NCBI GenBank assembly: GCA_003649445.1
Contig: QMRV01000072.1
Span: 1-8,966 of the forward strand
Length of the DNA: 8,966 bases
Direction: 5' to 3'
DNA from: Thermoprotei archaeon
Lineage (GTDB): Archaea > Thermoproteota > Thermoprotei > Thermofilales > B15-G2
Positions 1-8,317 of this stretch are shown here, in pieces (the first letter of the stretch is position 1; every line of letters begins with the position of its first letter). The notes beneath the pieces are model-generated. The model did not search any database. It worked only from the letters and a program-made list of their open reading frames with translations, and was not told the DNA's origin. A program made the position numbers and the translations under genes.

Positions 1-1183
1 CATTAAATACCTTATCAGGTTCTATAGGCTCCTCCTCCTCATCGAACTCAGCTTCAGGATCAAGCACCTTCTCAAGCCTTGCTTCAAACTTAGGTATCTC
101 TTCCTCAATAACCCTCTTAACCTCCCCTAGCTCAGCCTCTTCCTTAAGCCTAGCTAGGATCTCCTTCCTCTTCTTAACCATTTTACCGAAGGTCTCAACA
201 AGAGCTCTAGGACTGGAAAGACCCCTCTTAATAATTAGCTTTCTGAGAAGCCTAACCACACCATTAACCTTAGCAGGGTCAATGTAACCTTTTAGAGCTA
301 ACTCATCATAGTACTGCCTCAGACCTTTCTCACCAACCTCTATCAAGTTAGATATCATCCTCTCCTCATGTTTTAATGGCTTAACTAGTACTGCTAACAT
401 GTAGCAGTTCTTGAAAACCTGCCTCTTCTCGTAGGTCTCATTAATATCTGACTTAGTCCTCCTGTGAACTATTACGTTATGTGTTGAGGTGTAGAATGAA
501 GAGTCTAATGAGCGGGAAATCCTTTTTAGTGCTTTAGGGGAGCCAAGCGATAATAGTGAGGGGTCAACCATGTATAGTCTAGCGAGGTAATCGTAATCAT
601 ATCCTTTATGTGGGGTAGCTGAGAGTAGAACGACGTTAGTGTTCTTGGAGCGTGCTATGAAGCTTCCTAGAACCTGCCACCTTATATTGGGCTTGCCCCC
701 CACGAATCCTAGTTTCTGTGCCTCATCAACTATGATTAAATCCCAGTTCTCCTTCTCAATAAGCTTGAAGTACTCACTCCTCTTCAACCTATCCAACGTA
801 CCAATATAGATTCCTGCGGGTAGGGTAGTGAACTTACTTAGCTCCCCCAACTTCTCCCTCTTTATGATTATCGGTATAATCCCGAAGTACTTTAACTCCT
901 CAATCCACTGAGGTAGGAGTATACTCGGCACTATTATTAGTACCTTAGAGATTCTATCGTATATCCTAAGCATTTCCAATATTCTTAAAGCTGTAATAGT
1001 CTTCCCTAAACCTATGACATCAGCTACGAGAACTCTAGTAGGCTTCAAGAAGAAGCATCGAGCTAAGGTCTCTGTCTGATGGAGGAGAGGATCTTTTACG
1101 CCGGAGCTATCGAGGATGAAGACGGGGTTCTTAAGGTATAGGTCCGCTATGGTTGATAGTAGTGAAACCCTACTATCTCCCAC
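1..1183 (-). CDS. SNF2-like (Swi2/Snf2 family) DNA helicase/translocase, N-terminal part, truncated by window edge
   Basis: This gene was read by hand; 394 codons lie in the window and the 3' end is outside. The N-terminal RecA-like domain is clear: Walker A in ADVIGLGKTITA (GLGKT at residues 58-62), a motif Ia-like stretch LIIVPSILLPQW, a DEAQ box (IIVDEAQKLG, residues 153-156), motif III LLSATPHKG (SAT at 188-190), and the HRRTKSDI stretch (240-247) typical of RapA/SNF2-type proteins. After this comes a charged, Glu/Lys-rich helical region (about 330-394), probably the insertion before the second RecA domain, which is not in view. An in-frame TAA at 1199-1201 limits the N terminus, so GTG at 1181-1183 is the best start; a GGTGG motif lies just upstream. 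The gene begins 8 nt after the 195-aa gene. Such proteins translocate on double-stranded DNA using ATP. In this cassette it presumably acts on foreign DNA (inference). No nuclease domain is seen in the visible part. Confidence 0.92.
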   Translation of the reverse strand, partial: MGDSRVSLLSTIADLYLKNPVFILDSSGVKDPLLHQTETLARCFFLKPTRVLVADVIGLGKTITALRILEMLRIYDRISKVLIIVPSILLPQWIEELKYFGIIPIIIKREKLGELSKFTTLPAGIYIGTLDRLKRSEYFKLIEKENWDLIIVDEAQKLGFVGGKPNIRWQVLGSFIARSKNTNVVLLSATPHKGYDYDYLARLYMVDPSLLSLGSPKALKRISRSLDSSFYTSTHNVIVHRRTKSDINETYEKRQVFKNCYMLAVLVKPLKHEERMISNLIEVGEKGLRQYYDELALKGYIDPAKVNGVVRLLRKLIIKRGLSSPRALVETFGKMVKKRKEILARLKEEAELGEVKRVIEEEIPKFEARLEKVLDPEAEFDEEEEPIEPDKVFN

Positions 1184-1191
1184 CCTCCCAC

Positions 1192-1779
1192 CTATGCTTT
1201 ATCGATTAAGTACATCACCTTGAAAGCCTTACCAATACGTAATACCTTCCAGAACCATCCTGAATCGCCACTAACCCTTAATTCGTGATACCTGAGAATT
1301 GCGGTATTGTAGAACGGCTCAGCTATGTTCACATTCAGCCCGCTCACTACATCCCTGATTCTTTCGACCTTAGAGATAGACCTCACGGTCGCGTAGGTTA
1401 TGGAGAATATGAAGTGCCTCATCGCTGAATACCTATCAGGGAAAACAATTACTGGGATTCTCTCTGTTCCAGCCTTCCTTAACCTCTGGTTAAAGAAGTA
1501 TATCTCTGCTTCAAGGCTCTTAGCATAGTTCACAACCGCATCAACCCCCCTTATCGGGAACATTATTAACTCCTCCCCTCTCTTACCTCTTCTCTGAAGT
1601 ACGGACTTCAAGTGCTGCACTAGCTTCTCCAAGTTCTCCGCGCTAGGTATAGTTCTGTAGTAAGCTATGTAGGGAGTATAGTACCTTAGGGCAACACTCT
1701 GGTAGTGATATGCGGGCCTTCTCCTCTTCCTATAACAGATTACCGCAACAGCTCGCTCCTCAACAGGTTTACCCGACAT
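1192..1779 (-). CDS. Uncharacterised basic 195-aa protein of the defence operon
   Basis: I do not recognise the family. The gene encodes 195 aa from ATG, with a strong GAGGTGA ribosome binding site at 1786-1792 lying inside the end of the ATPase gene; the start is 1 nt after the ATPase stop. The protein is rich in Arg/Lys (a KRRRP cluster at residues 18-22 and QRRGKRG at 62-68) and in Tyr near the N terminus (YHYQ, RYYTPYIAYY). It contains alternating predicted helices and short strands (LIMFPIRG, IPVIVFPD) and a Trp pair near the C terminus (W175, W177). There is no signal peptide or membrane segment, and only one Cys, so no zinc site. Position and size recall the small accessory protein (DUF3780) of bacterial DUF1156/DUF499 cassettes, but the sequence similarity I can see is not enough to claim homology. 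The high basic content suggests nucleic-acid contact or a bridging role between ATPase and helicase (inference). Confidence 0.85.
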   Translation of the reverse strand: MSGKPVEERAVAVICYRKRRRPAYHYQSVALRYYTPYIAYYRTIPSAENLEKLVQHLKSVLQRRGKRGEELIMFPIRGVDAVVNYAKSLEAEIYFFNQRLRKAGTERIPVIVFPDRYSAMRHFIFSITYATVRSISKVERIRDVVSGLNVNIAEPFYNTAILRYHELRVSGDSGWFWKVLRIGKAFKVMYLIDKA

Positions 1780-1780
1780 G

Positions 1781-4700
1781 TTACCTCACCTCGTACTCCG
1801 CATCAAACTCTACATCATCTGGAAACTCATTCACGTCAATATCTTTACTACTTAATGGTTTATCGAACTCTATAGTTATGGTGGTTTCCTCAGTCTTCCC
1901 CAACCTACTCACCCCAATCGCAGATACCTGTATTAGTGATGTCTTCTCGACAGGGAGGTTCTCAACATTAAATGTAGCTTTAGCCTCTTCAACCCCTCCA
2001 ATACTTGAGACTTCCATAGATAGTTTAAGCTTCCCCGATACAAGACTTGGAAGTATAACTAAGTTCCCAATATTGGATGAGCGAACACCGTATATAGTAA
2101 TCGGTTTACCTTCCTCAATAAGTTTCAATATGGCCTTCTTACTTAGCCACTCTCTCCTCTTGAGTACGGGCGGTACCGGTGGAGGTGGTAACTTCAATGC
2201 TATTGTGAATGTCTCCCTTCCAAGCTCTTCTCCTTTTTCAGAGTAAACAACTACTGTGATGGGGACTTCCTCTTCAACCACCTCTTCTGGGACTTTCATG
2301 GTAAGGTCTTTATCTACTGGGAGCTCTGAGACGAACTCCTTCTCGGAGACTACTACCTTCGGTGAGATTATCTGGATTTTGACCTTACCCCTATAAATAC
2401 TAGATGTAACCTTGAGCGTACCTGTAAATTCCTTCCCTAAGGAAGTTTCCTTAGGGAGTTCAAGATCTATATCTACTTTAAGCTTCTCATAGAATAACGC
2501 GCTATCCTTTAGTATCTCCTCCCAGTTATACTCAGTCTTAAGTTCCTCAAGCGTCTTCACCTCTCTAGTCGGTGTTAATATAACTATTCTATAACCCTCT
2601 TTAGGCTTTAACCCTCTAAGCCAGTCATCGAGGATGTGCTCCCAATACACTATCCTAGCTACTTGGCCAGTTCTCTGAAGGAGGACCATAAGCTTCCTAA
2701 TAGTTTTTACAGTATCTTCACCTATGTCCTTACCACTCATCGAAAGTACTAAGTTTGCATCCTCCTTACTATTGTAGACCGTCTTCCAATAGATCCTACT
2801 GTTTATCTTCACAGCATAGTCTAGGCTTCTAACCATTTCGTATACTGCATTCATTAAGGCACTAAAGGGTAATACCGGGATCTCCTCAACCGTAGTGTTA
2901 GTTAGGAAGAAGTTCCAGATATCTGAAATAGCGACACCATCCTTCTTCTCCCTAATGTCTATATTCAAGTATGTTTTAATTATCTCCTCTAGCTCGTTCC
3001 CCTTAAGTTCCTTCTTAAGGTAGTTTTCCTTCTGCAATACTACCTCAATAGCGTACCCTAGCGGTGCGTCACTCCTAATAGATAATCCTTCAAGTTTCTT
3101 TAGCCTCCCAGCCCTCCTCAAGTATACCGCGTAATATACTCTGGGTAATAAGAAGCTTCTAAGCTCGTCATAGTCAGTTCTAAGGCGGTCTCTCTTACTC
3201 CTTAAAAGAGCGAATACCTCCTCAGCCCTGCTAATCTCCTCAATATATTCCGTCTTAAGGACATCGTCTGTAACCCTCTCACAAGCTTTGAGGTACCTTA
3301 ATACGTCCATGAGGGCTTCCCAATAAGTCCTATACTTCTTCAGCTCAGGTCTAGCCTTTAGATCTTCTTCAGAGATCTCCCTCTCAGTATCGGGTCTAAG
3401 CACTACTACATTATTCCTCTCAAGAACTTTAGCTACTTCATCGTCTCTAGCTTCTCTAGCAAATACCACGATTGTCGGTTTGTTCACATCTAGATCGTCT
3501 GGGAGCTTAGCTTCTTCACCATACTTAATGAATACGTATTGAGCATCCTTCAGTACCTCAATCTTATACTCACTTTTACCTCTCTCCCTTAGATTATCTA
3601 GGTATGAAGCTAGCTCACCGTGAATTATATTCGGTAGTATGTCTCTAGCCTTCTCCTCTATCAAAGACTCTAAGAAGGGTATCCTTCTAAATAACCAGCG
3701 ACCAGAATACTCGGTTAGGTATGCTAGTTTTCCATGTAGACCTCTAAGAATCCTAGCAACCTCCATCCACTCTCTATTGCTCACTGTCTCTAAGTCTATT
3801 AATGCCCATGCTACGTCCTCTGTTGATGGGTAAGCCTCAATATTCGAGACTAAGCCTCCACCAGCTAAACTTCTAAGCCAGATATAGGCCGTTACCATGA
3901 AGCTAGGGACATGATAATCCTTAGGTACCTTCTCCCTAATATTATCTCCTAACTTAATCTCTCCAGCTTCTCCTTTGATTGGGTGAACGACATCCTTCTC
4001 CAGTATTTCCTTAAAGATCCCTAATTCTGAGGGAGTACTTAGCGGGAATGCCTCAGTTAGAACCCTCTCAAGGACTATCGGTATGTGGAAAGGCATTACT
4101 AAGTATGGAGTATATCCCAACCAGTCATACAGCCCTCTCCTGATAGCTAAGACAGCTTCTGAAGCCATCCTAATAGGGTTCCTAGTCGCTTGAATGTACT
4201 TGCTGAGGTATGTGTGGAGGAGCCTCAATACATTAATAGTTTCTGGGTGAAATGGATAGGACCTCTCAAACTCTTCCCTAAGCCAATTAAGTCCTCCTTT
4301 CCTCCTGATGAACTCTCTTGCCACCTCAGAAGCATTCTCAAATAACATATCCGCTAATGCTCTCCCATACTTTCTGAGTGTCTCTTCATCCTCCTCAAAG
4401 ATCCTCTTCCTAAGAATCGAGGGTAAATCAACAGTAGTAACTACTGGAATGGTATTACCAGAACCCACCCTATCAATTATTTTCTTTATAATTTCAGCCT
4501 TAATAGCTCCAGCATGTGCTTCCTCAACAATCCCCTTCTCTACATCGTAGGGTAGCGTTATGACGACGACACACCTCCTTATCTCCTCCGTAGTAAGTAC
4601 TTCAGTAAGGTTCATTAGGAAGCTATTTATAACGTCCTTATCAAGCTCCTTAGTTCTACAGTAATATCGTGCTATCTCATCAATTAATACAACCGCACCA

Positions 4701-5329
4701 GAGTCGTCTAAGACTGCCTTCAAGGCTTCTCTAGATGGTGCAACATTCTTATCGTATCTAGCAATAACTGAGTATCTACCTAACTGCTGTGCTATGTAGC
4801 CCCAAATAGTCTTGACCTCTCTACCATCTTCAGGCACTGGTGCAAAATCTGTTGACGGCCCATCAACTACTACACACTTTATACCAATACTTTTCAGTTC
4901 ATTCCAGTATTTGTAGACGAAATTAGCTATTTCTTCATCGAGTATTTTAATTATTGCCCTGGCTTTCTCCGGGTCTTCTACATTTCTAATTATGTTAAGT
5001 AAGTGGTATAGCACTGCTAAACTATGTGACTTACCCCCACCAAAGAGTGAGGGAAGTATTATTAGCTTACTATACATTACATAGGTTCTACCCCCTACTT
5101 CTAACTTAGTCTTACCTAGTAAGCCCATCAGAGTCTTCACTATCAGCGTTCCCATAGTCTCGGTTACGTGAGTCCTCTTGAAGAATTCGGCAGGATCTAG
5201 GATAAACTTAGGTGCTTTCCCCTTCACTATGTTTGACAGTGCTATCGCTGGCTCATATCTTCCCTCCAAGACCTCCTTCCTAATTCTTAAGCCCTTAACT
5301 GAGGGAGGTTTGTAGCTCACAGACCTCAC
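1781..5329 (-). CDS. DUF499 (COG1483) AAA+-type P-loop ATPase, anti-phage defence associated
   Basis: A very large protein (1182 aa from the upstream GTG, 1179 aa from the GTG at 5318-5320). An N-terminal P-loop ATPase domain has Walker A SLFGGGKSHSL (G97-S101), Walker B VVLIDEIARYY (D217-E218) and a following VVVITLP strand (254-260) in the sensor position. The segment before Walker A (FILDPAEFFKRTHVTETM) is typical of DUF499. The middle (about 280-800) is mostly helical; around 795-850 it looks winged-helix-like. The C terminus is beta-rich: residues 952-1046 and 1055-1182 flank a proline linker (PPPPVPP, 1048-1054), suggesting Ig-like modules. The family is found next to DUF1156 methylases, and related ATPases occur in BREX-like systems; the exact biochemical role is not known to me. 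The gene overlaps the methylase stop codon, so the two products are probably made in fixed proportion. The protein is likely cytoplasmic. Family assignment is firm; the role in sensing or restricting invading DNA is inferred from context. Confidence 0.93.
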   Translation of the reverse strand: MRSVSYKPPSVKGLRIRKEVLEGRYEPAIALSNIVKGKAPKFILDPAEFFKRTHVTETMGTLIVKTLMGLLGKTKLEVGGRTYVMYSKLIILPSLFGGGKSHSLAVLYHLLNIIRNVEDPEKARAIIKILDEEIANFVYKYWNELKSIGIKCVVVDGPSTDFAPVPEDGREVKTIWGYIAQQLGRYSVIARYDKNVAPSREALKAVLDDSGAVVLIDEIARYYCRTKELDKDVINSFLMNLTEVLTTEEIRRCVVVITLPYDVEKGIVEEAHAGAIKAEIIKKIIDRVGSGNTIPVVTTVDLPSILRKRIFEEDEETLRKYGRALADMLFENASEVAREFIRRKGGLNWLREEFERSYPFHPETINVLRLLHTYLSKYIQATRNPIRMASEAVLAIRRGLYDWLGYTPYLVMPFHIPIVLERVLTEAFPLSTPSELGIFKEILEKDVVHPIKGEAGEIKLGDNIREKVPKDYHVPSFMVTAYIWLRSLAGGGLVSNIEAYPSTEDVAWALIDLETVSNREWMEVARILRGLHGKLAYLTEYSGRWLFRRIPFLESLIEEKARDILPNIIHGELASYLDNLRERGKSEYKIEVLKDAQYVFIKYGEEAKLPDDLDVNKPTIVVFAREARDDEVAKVLERNNVVVLRPDTEREISEEDLKARPELKKYRTYWEALMDVLRYLKACERVTDDVLKTEYIEEISRAEEVFALLRSKRDRLRTDYDELRSFLLPRVYYAVYLRRAGRLKKLEGLSIRSDAPLGYAIEVVLQKENYLKKELKGNELEEIIKTYLNIDIREKKDGVAISDIWNFFLTNTTVEEIPVLPFSALMNAVYEMVRSLDYAVKINSRIYWKTVYNSKEDANLVLSMSGKDIGEDTVKTIRKLMVLLQRTGQVARIVYWEHILDDWLRGLKPKEGYRIVILTPTREVKTLEELKTEYNWEEILKDSALFYEKLKVDIDLELPKETSLGKEFTGTLKVTSSIYRGKVKIQIISPKVVVSEKEFVSELPVDKDLTMKVPEEVVEEEVPITVVVYSEKGEELGRETFTIALKLPPPPVPPVLKRREWLSKKAILKLIEEGKPITIYGVRSSNIGNLVILPSLVSGKLKLSMEVSSIGGVEEAKATFNVENLPVEKTSLIQVSAIGVSRLGKTEETTITIEFDKPLSSKDIDVNEFPDDVEFDAEYEVR

Positions 5330-5331
5330 CT
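5324..5331 (-). promoter_or_regulatory. Ribosome binding site at the methylase/ATPase junction that bears on the ATPase start
   Basis: The minus strand reads AGGTGAGG here. It contains the methylase TGA stop (5326-5328) and the first possible ATPase start, GTG at 5327-5329. It also sits at canonical spacing (AGGTGA then 5 nt) before a second in-frame GTG at 5318-5320. The same motif with similar spacing precedes the ATG of the 195-aa gene, so the second GTG (protein 3 residues shorter) may be the true ATPase start. Confidence 0.55.
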
Positions 5332-8313
5332 CTCGTATATGTATTTAATGATCTCCTTACATAAGTAAGCTTCAGGATCGTTAGGTATCCTAGATAGTGC
5401 TTTAGCAACGTAGACTGCCTCCTCAGTAAGTGTTGGGTACTTGACCATGAGTTTACCGTAAATGTTCTTGAAGTAGTCCGTACCTCTATGGATTGCATAC
5501 TCAAGTAGGTGCAGTATGTCAATACTTGTGGATAAAGGCTTAGTTCTATCCTTCTCTAAAACACCGAGTACTAACGGATCTATCTTCCTCAAGCTAAGCA
5601 CTTCCTTAATGGAGTCAGGATTAGCGTCTCTAGGTGAAAGGAACGTGAATACTTTAGGCTTAGCTACCTTAGCTCCCTTCCTTCCCTCCTTTTCAGGTAC
5701 CCCAACTACTCTTTTTCTTACAAGTATTTCATGGAGTCTCTCCCTTTGCTTTCCTCCTCTTATACCATAGAGACCATAACCTAACGTTATGAGGTCCTGA
5801 CTATCTAATGACCAATCCCATTTAGGTATTCTAGCAAACAACCTCCTTATAGTAATGTATGCTAGAGCTTCTGGAGACTTGATATACCTGCTCTCCTCAC
5901 CTACTAAAACCTCTATAGCGATCCTATAGGACTCAGCCACTATATCTTCACTTGAGAGCTCACCACCAAACCTAGTTATCCTGCTGTATGATGTGAATTC
6001 AGAGAGGCATGCAGTCATTACAGTTAGGAATAGATCCAGACCCTTAAGACCTATCCTTTCAGCAACCTCTAGAGCCTCCCTAGCTCTCTGTCTAGCCCTC
6101 TCCCTAACCTCATCAACCGTAGTCACCTTATCCTCACTTCTCTTCTTCCATACAACAACTATACTTGACTCTAGAGCAGTCTTACCCCTAGCGGTAACTC
6201 TCTGAGCAGACTCGGTAGCAATAGCCCAAGCTCTCGTTACCCTTAAGCCAGCGCTTCTCCACCCAGCCTCAACAAGCTCAATCCAAGCCTCAGGACTAGA
6301 GTGAGCAAAGTAAGTAACGATTAGACTACCGTCTTTAACTATGGAAACCATCTTTCTGAAAGCTCTAGACATGAGCCACTGATAATAATCAACAGCGCTA
6401 CTTATCTTAAAATACTTAATCCTACCCTCATTATAGCTAATTTCCTTAGGTGCAAAACTCTCCCACTGAGTATTGTAGATTAACGCATCAGCATGAAATC
6501 TAGGAGCTAAATTACCATCACTCAAAGCCCTCTTAAGCCATATATAGTAGTAATCGCTGAGCTCCGTGTAAGGCACATCATCACGATATGGAGGGTCAGT
6601 AACAATAACATCAAACTTTTCATTACCGAGTTTGCTGAGCACAGTAGCATCATCAAGCAAAACCCTAACCCTACTAGAACTACCAGAAACAACAGAAACA
6701 AGATAAGACAAACCATCAATTGTATATGGTAAGAAAGTCTTAGTTCCCAAAATAGGTTCGAATTCACACCAATTCCACATCATAGCAATTCCACGCATTG
6801 ATAATGATTGTTTTACTTTTAATAAACCCCAATAAGTAGCATCCCAACAGGTAACCATTGAGTCATAGCGTACGTAATTAACTAACCACATTGCTAGGTA
6901 TGTTGTTACTGCTTCTGCGTACTTGAATGCCTCCTCCTTGCTCCATCCCTCTCTAAGCTTCCCCTCCTCAGCCCTCTTACCAGCTTCACGTATCAGCTTG
7001 ACAAGCTTGATTAGGGTTAGAAGCTGGCGTGGATTGAAGAGCTTGAACCACTTATCAAATCCGTAGGGATATACCCATATGCTTCTTGATTCATAGCTTG
7101 GTATTGGTTCTGTAGGTATGTCTAGGTCTCCCCATATCTGCTTTAGCTTCTCTAGTGCTCTCCATAGCTTCTCGTTGTCTTCCTCCGTAGCCGGCTCGAA
7201 CTTCAAGTCCCTGCCCACTATCTTTACTTTGACCAGGAGTCTCGGTCTTGCTAAGGCGTTTTTCAGCCCCTCTAGTGTTTTTCCCTCTAGGTACTCCTCC
7301 AGCTTCCGGTTCCAGTCCCTTATGGCGTACTTCGGGTAGAACTCTAGCCTCTTTTTGATGAGCTCGTTTCTCACCTCGCTCTTGGATCTGTAGACCCTGC
7401 CTGTCTCAGGGTCTATGTAGGTGATCCTGCTTCCGCATAGGAGGCACTCTGCCAGTTCAGGTCTACCCCTAACATTAGGCGATGGTGCACCCTCAGATTT
7501 ACCTTCAACTATCTCTATACTGACTTTACCACCTTCAGCTTTAGGTTTCATGTAGGCATACCTCTCCCCTTTAACTCTCGCTAACCACCAGTTCCCAACT
7601 AGTGGGGTATATCTGTTGCATAATGTGTTAGGACACTTTACTTCCCAAGTACCGATATAAACGGCTACATCCTCATCATACAGTTCTTTAATGTCTTGGT
7701 CTTCTCTAAGCTTCTCAACTATCCAAGCACCCCACTTCGCAATGTCGTAGATTAGGCTTGGTATGTCGTAGACGCCGTAGTTAATTATTTTCTTCGCCTT
7801 AGTAAGCTTAGTAACAATACTGTCTAATCTAAGCCTCTTTACTTCCTTACCACTAATACGTACTTTAACGTTAGAGAAGGTTTTAGGGTACTCAAGTACG
7901 GCTTTCAGAAATATGTATGCTGTCGGTAGGAATTCTACAGCAACTACATCTCCAACACCAAGTCTGATCGCCTCTAATGGTATTGAGCCGAAACCTGCGA
8001 ATGGGTCTAAGAGCTTAACCTTCTTAAACTCCTCCCTTACTTCATTAGGTAGCCACGGATTTAGCCTATGCGGTGTTTTCTCTGCACGCAGTCTTAACCA
8101 GTTAGTAAAGTCTTCCTTCCTTATATTCTCAGTTAGTAGTGCTCCAGCAATTACTGCTCTAGCACCTGCTAGGGGCTTCCTAGTCCACCAGAACACCATC
8201 TCCCAATGAGGTGGTCTGCCCCCACCACCCTTCTCCTTGGCGGAAGCTTCATTTATTATCTCTATAGGAAAGTGAGGGGTTTCGATGAAGGTTAATTTCT
8301 CGTTGGGCTTCAT
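5326..8313 (-). CDS. DUF1156 (COG1743) adenine-specific DNA methylase with zinc ribbon
   Basis: Expected to transfer methyl groups from S-adenosylmethionine to adenine N6 in DNA, marking self DNA. I chose ATG at 8311-8313 (995 aa): it is 4 nt after the stop of the AbrB-type gene, with a purine-rich site GGGGAGGG at 8322-8329; an upstream TTG (8344-8346) would overlap that gene. The DUF1156 signature lies at the N terminus: FPIEIINEAS (residues 15-24) and WWTRKPLAGARAV (42-54). The SAM-binding motif is LLDPFAGFGS (DPFAGFG 103-109); the catalytic motif is VTDPPY (DPPY 573-576). Between them a Cys pair (C227, C232) and CLLC (C290, C293) form a probable zinc ribbon, as is usual for COG1743. Motif I precedes motif IV. 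A helical C-terminal region (about 730-995) of unknown role follows. The TGA stop overlaps the ATPase start region. Base composition changes sharply inside the gene (see findings). The target sequence cannot be read from the protein. Confidence 0.95.
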   Translation of the reverse strand: MKPNEKLTFIETPHFPIEIINEASAKEKGGGGRPPHWEMVFWWTRKPLAGARAVIAGALLTENIRKEDFTNWLRLRAEKTPHRLNPWLPNEVREEFKKVKLLDPFAGFGSIPLEAIRLGVGDVVAVEFLPTAYIFLKAVLEYPKTFSNVKVRISGKEVKRLRLDSIVTKLTKAKKIINYGVYDIPSLIYDIAKWGAWIVEKLREDQDIKELYDEDVAVYIGTWEVKCPNTLCNRYTPLVGNWWLARVKGERYAYMKPKAEGGKVSIEIVEGKSEGAPSPNVRGRPELAECLLCGSRITYIDPETGRVYRSKSEVRNELIKKRLEFYPKYAIRDWNRKLEEYLEGKTLEGLKNALARPRLLVKVKIVGRDLKFEPATEEDNEKLWRALEKLKQIWGDLDIPTEPIPSYESRSIWVYPYGFDKWFKLFNPRQLLTLIKLVKLIREAGKRAEEGKLREGWSKEEAFKYAEAVTTYLAMWLVNYVRYDSMVTCWDATYWGLLKVKQSLSMRGIAMMWNWCEFEPILGTKTFLPYTIDGLSYLVSVVSGSSSRVRVLLDDATVLSKLGNEKFDVIVTDPPYRDDVPYTELSDYYYIWLKRALSDGNLAPRFHADALIYNTQWESFAPKEISYNEGRIKYFKISSAVDYYQWLMSRAFRKMVSIVKDGSLIVTYFAHSSPEAWIELVEAGWRSAGLRVTRAWAIATESAQRVTARGKTALESSIVVVWKKRSEDKVTTVDEVRERARQRAREALEVAERIGLKGLDLFLTVMTACLSEFTSYSRITRFGGELSSEDIVAESYRIAIEVLVGEESRYIKSPEALAYITIRRLFARIPKWDWSLDSQDLITLGYGLYGIRGGKQRERLHEILVRKRVVGVPEKEGRKGAKVAKPKVFTFLSPRDANPDSIKEVLSLRKIDPLVLGVLEKDRTKPLSTSIDILHLLEYAIHRGTDYFKNIYGKLMVKYPTLTEEAVYVAKALSRIPNDPEAYLCKEIIKYIYER

Positions 8314-8317
8314 AATC

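Noticed and set aside
1192..1203. The in-frame TAA at 1199-1201 as a disabling mutation in the helicase N terminus
   Set aside because: It lies upstream of a suitable GTG start with a nearby ribosome binding site, inside the end of the preceding gene; the helicase starts after it with a normal SNF2 N terminus.
1710..2246. 178-codon plus-strand open frame rich in Ser, Leu and Pro
   Set aside because: It lies antisense to the strongly supported ATPase gene and the 195-aa gene, has low-complexity composition expected of an antisense shadow, and resembles no protein family.
5295..5522. 75-codon minus-strand open frame spanning the methylase/ATPase junction
   Set aside because: It overlaps the end of the methylase and the start of the ATPase out of frame, with no ribosome binding site and a Thr/Ser-rich shadow composition.
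6522..6767. 81-codon minus-strand open frame rich in Leu and Val that could look like a membrane peptide
   Set aside because: It is in another frame within the methylase gene, across its catalytic DPPY region; the hydrophobicity reflects the T-rich codons of that segment.
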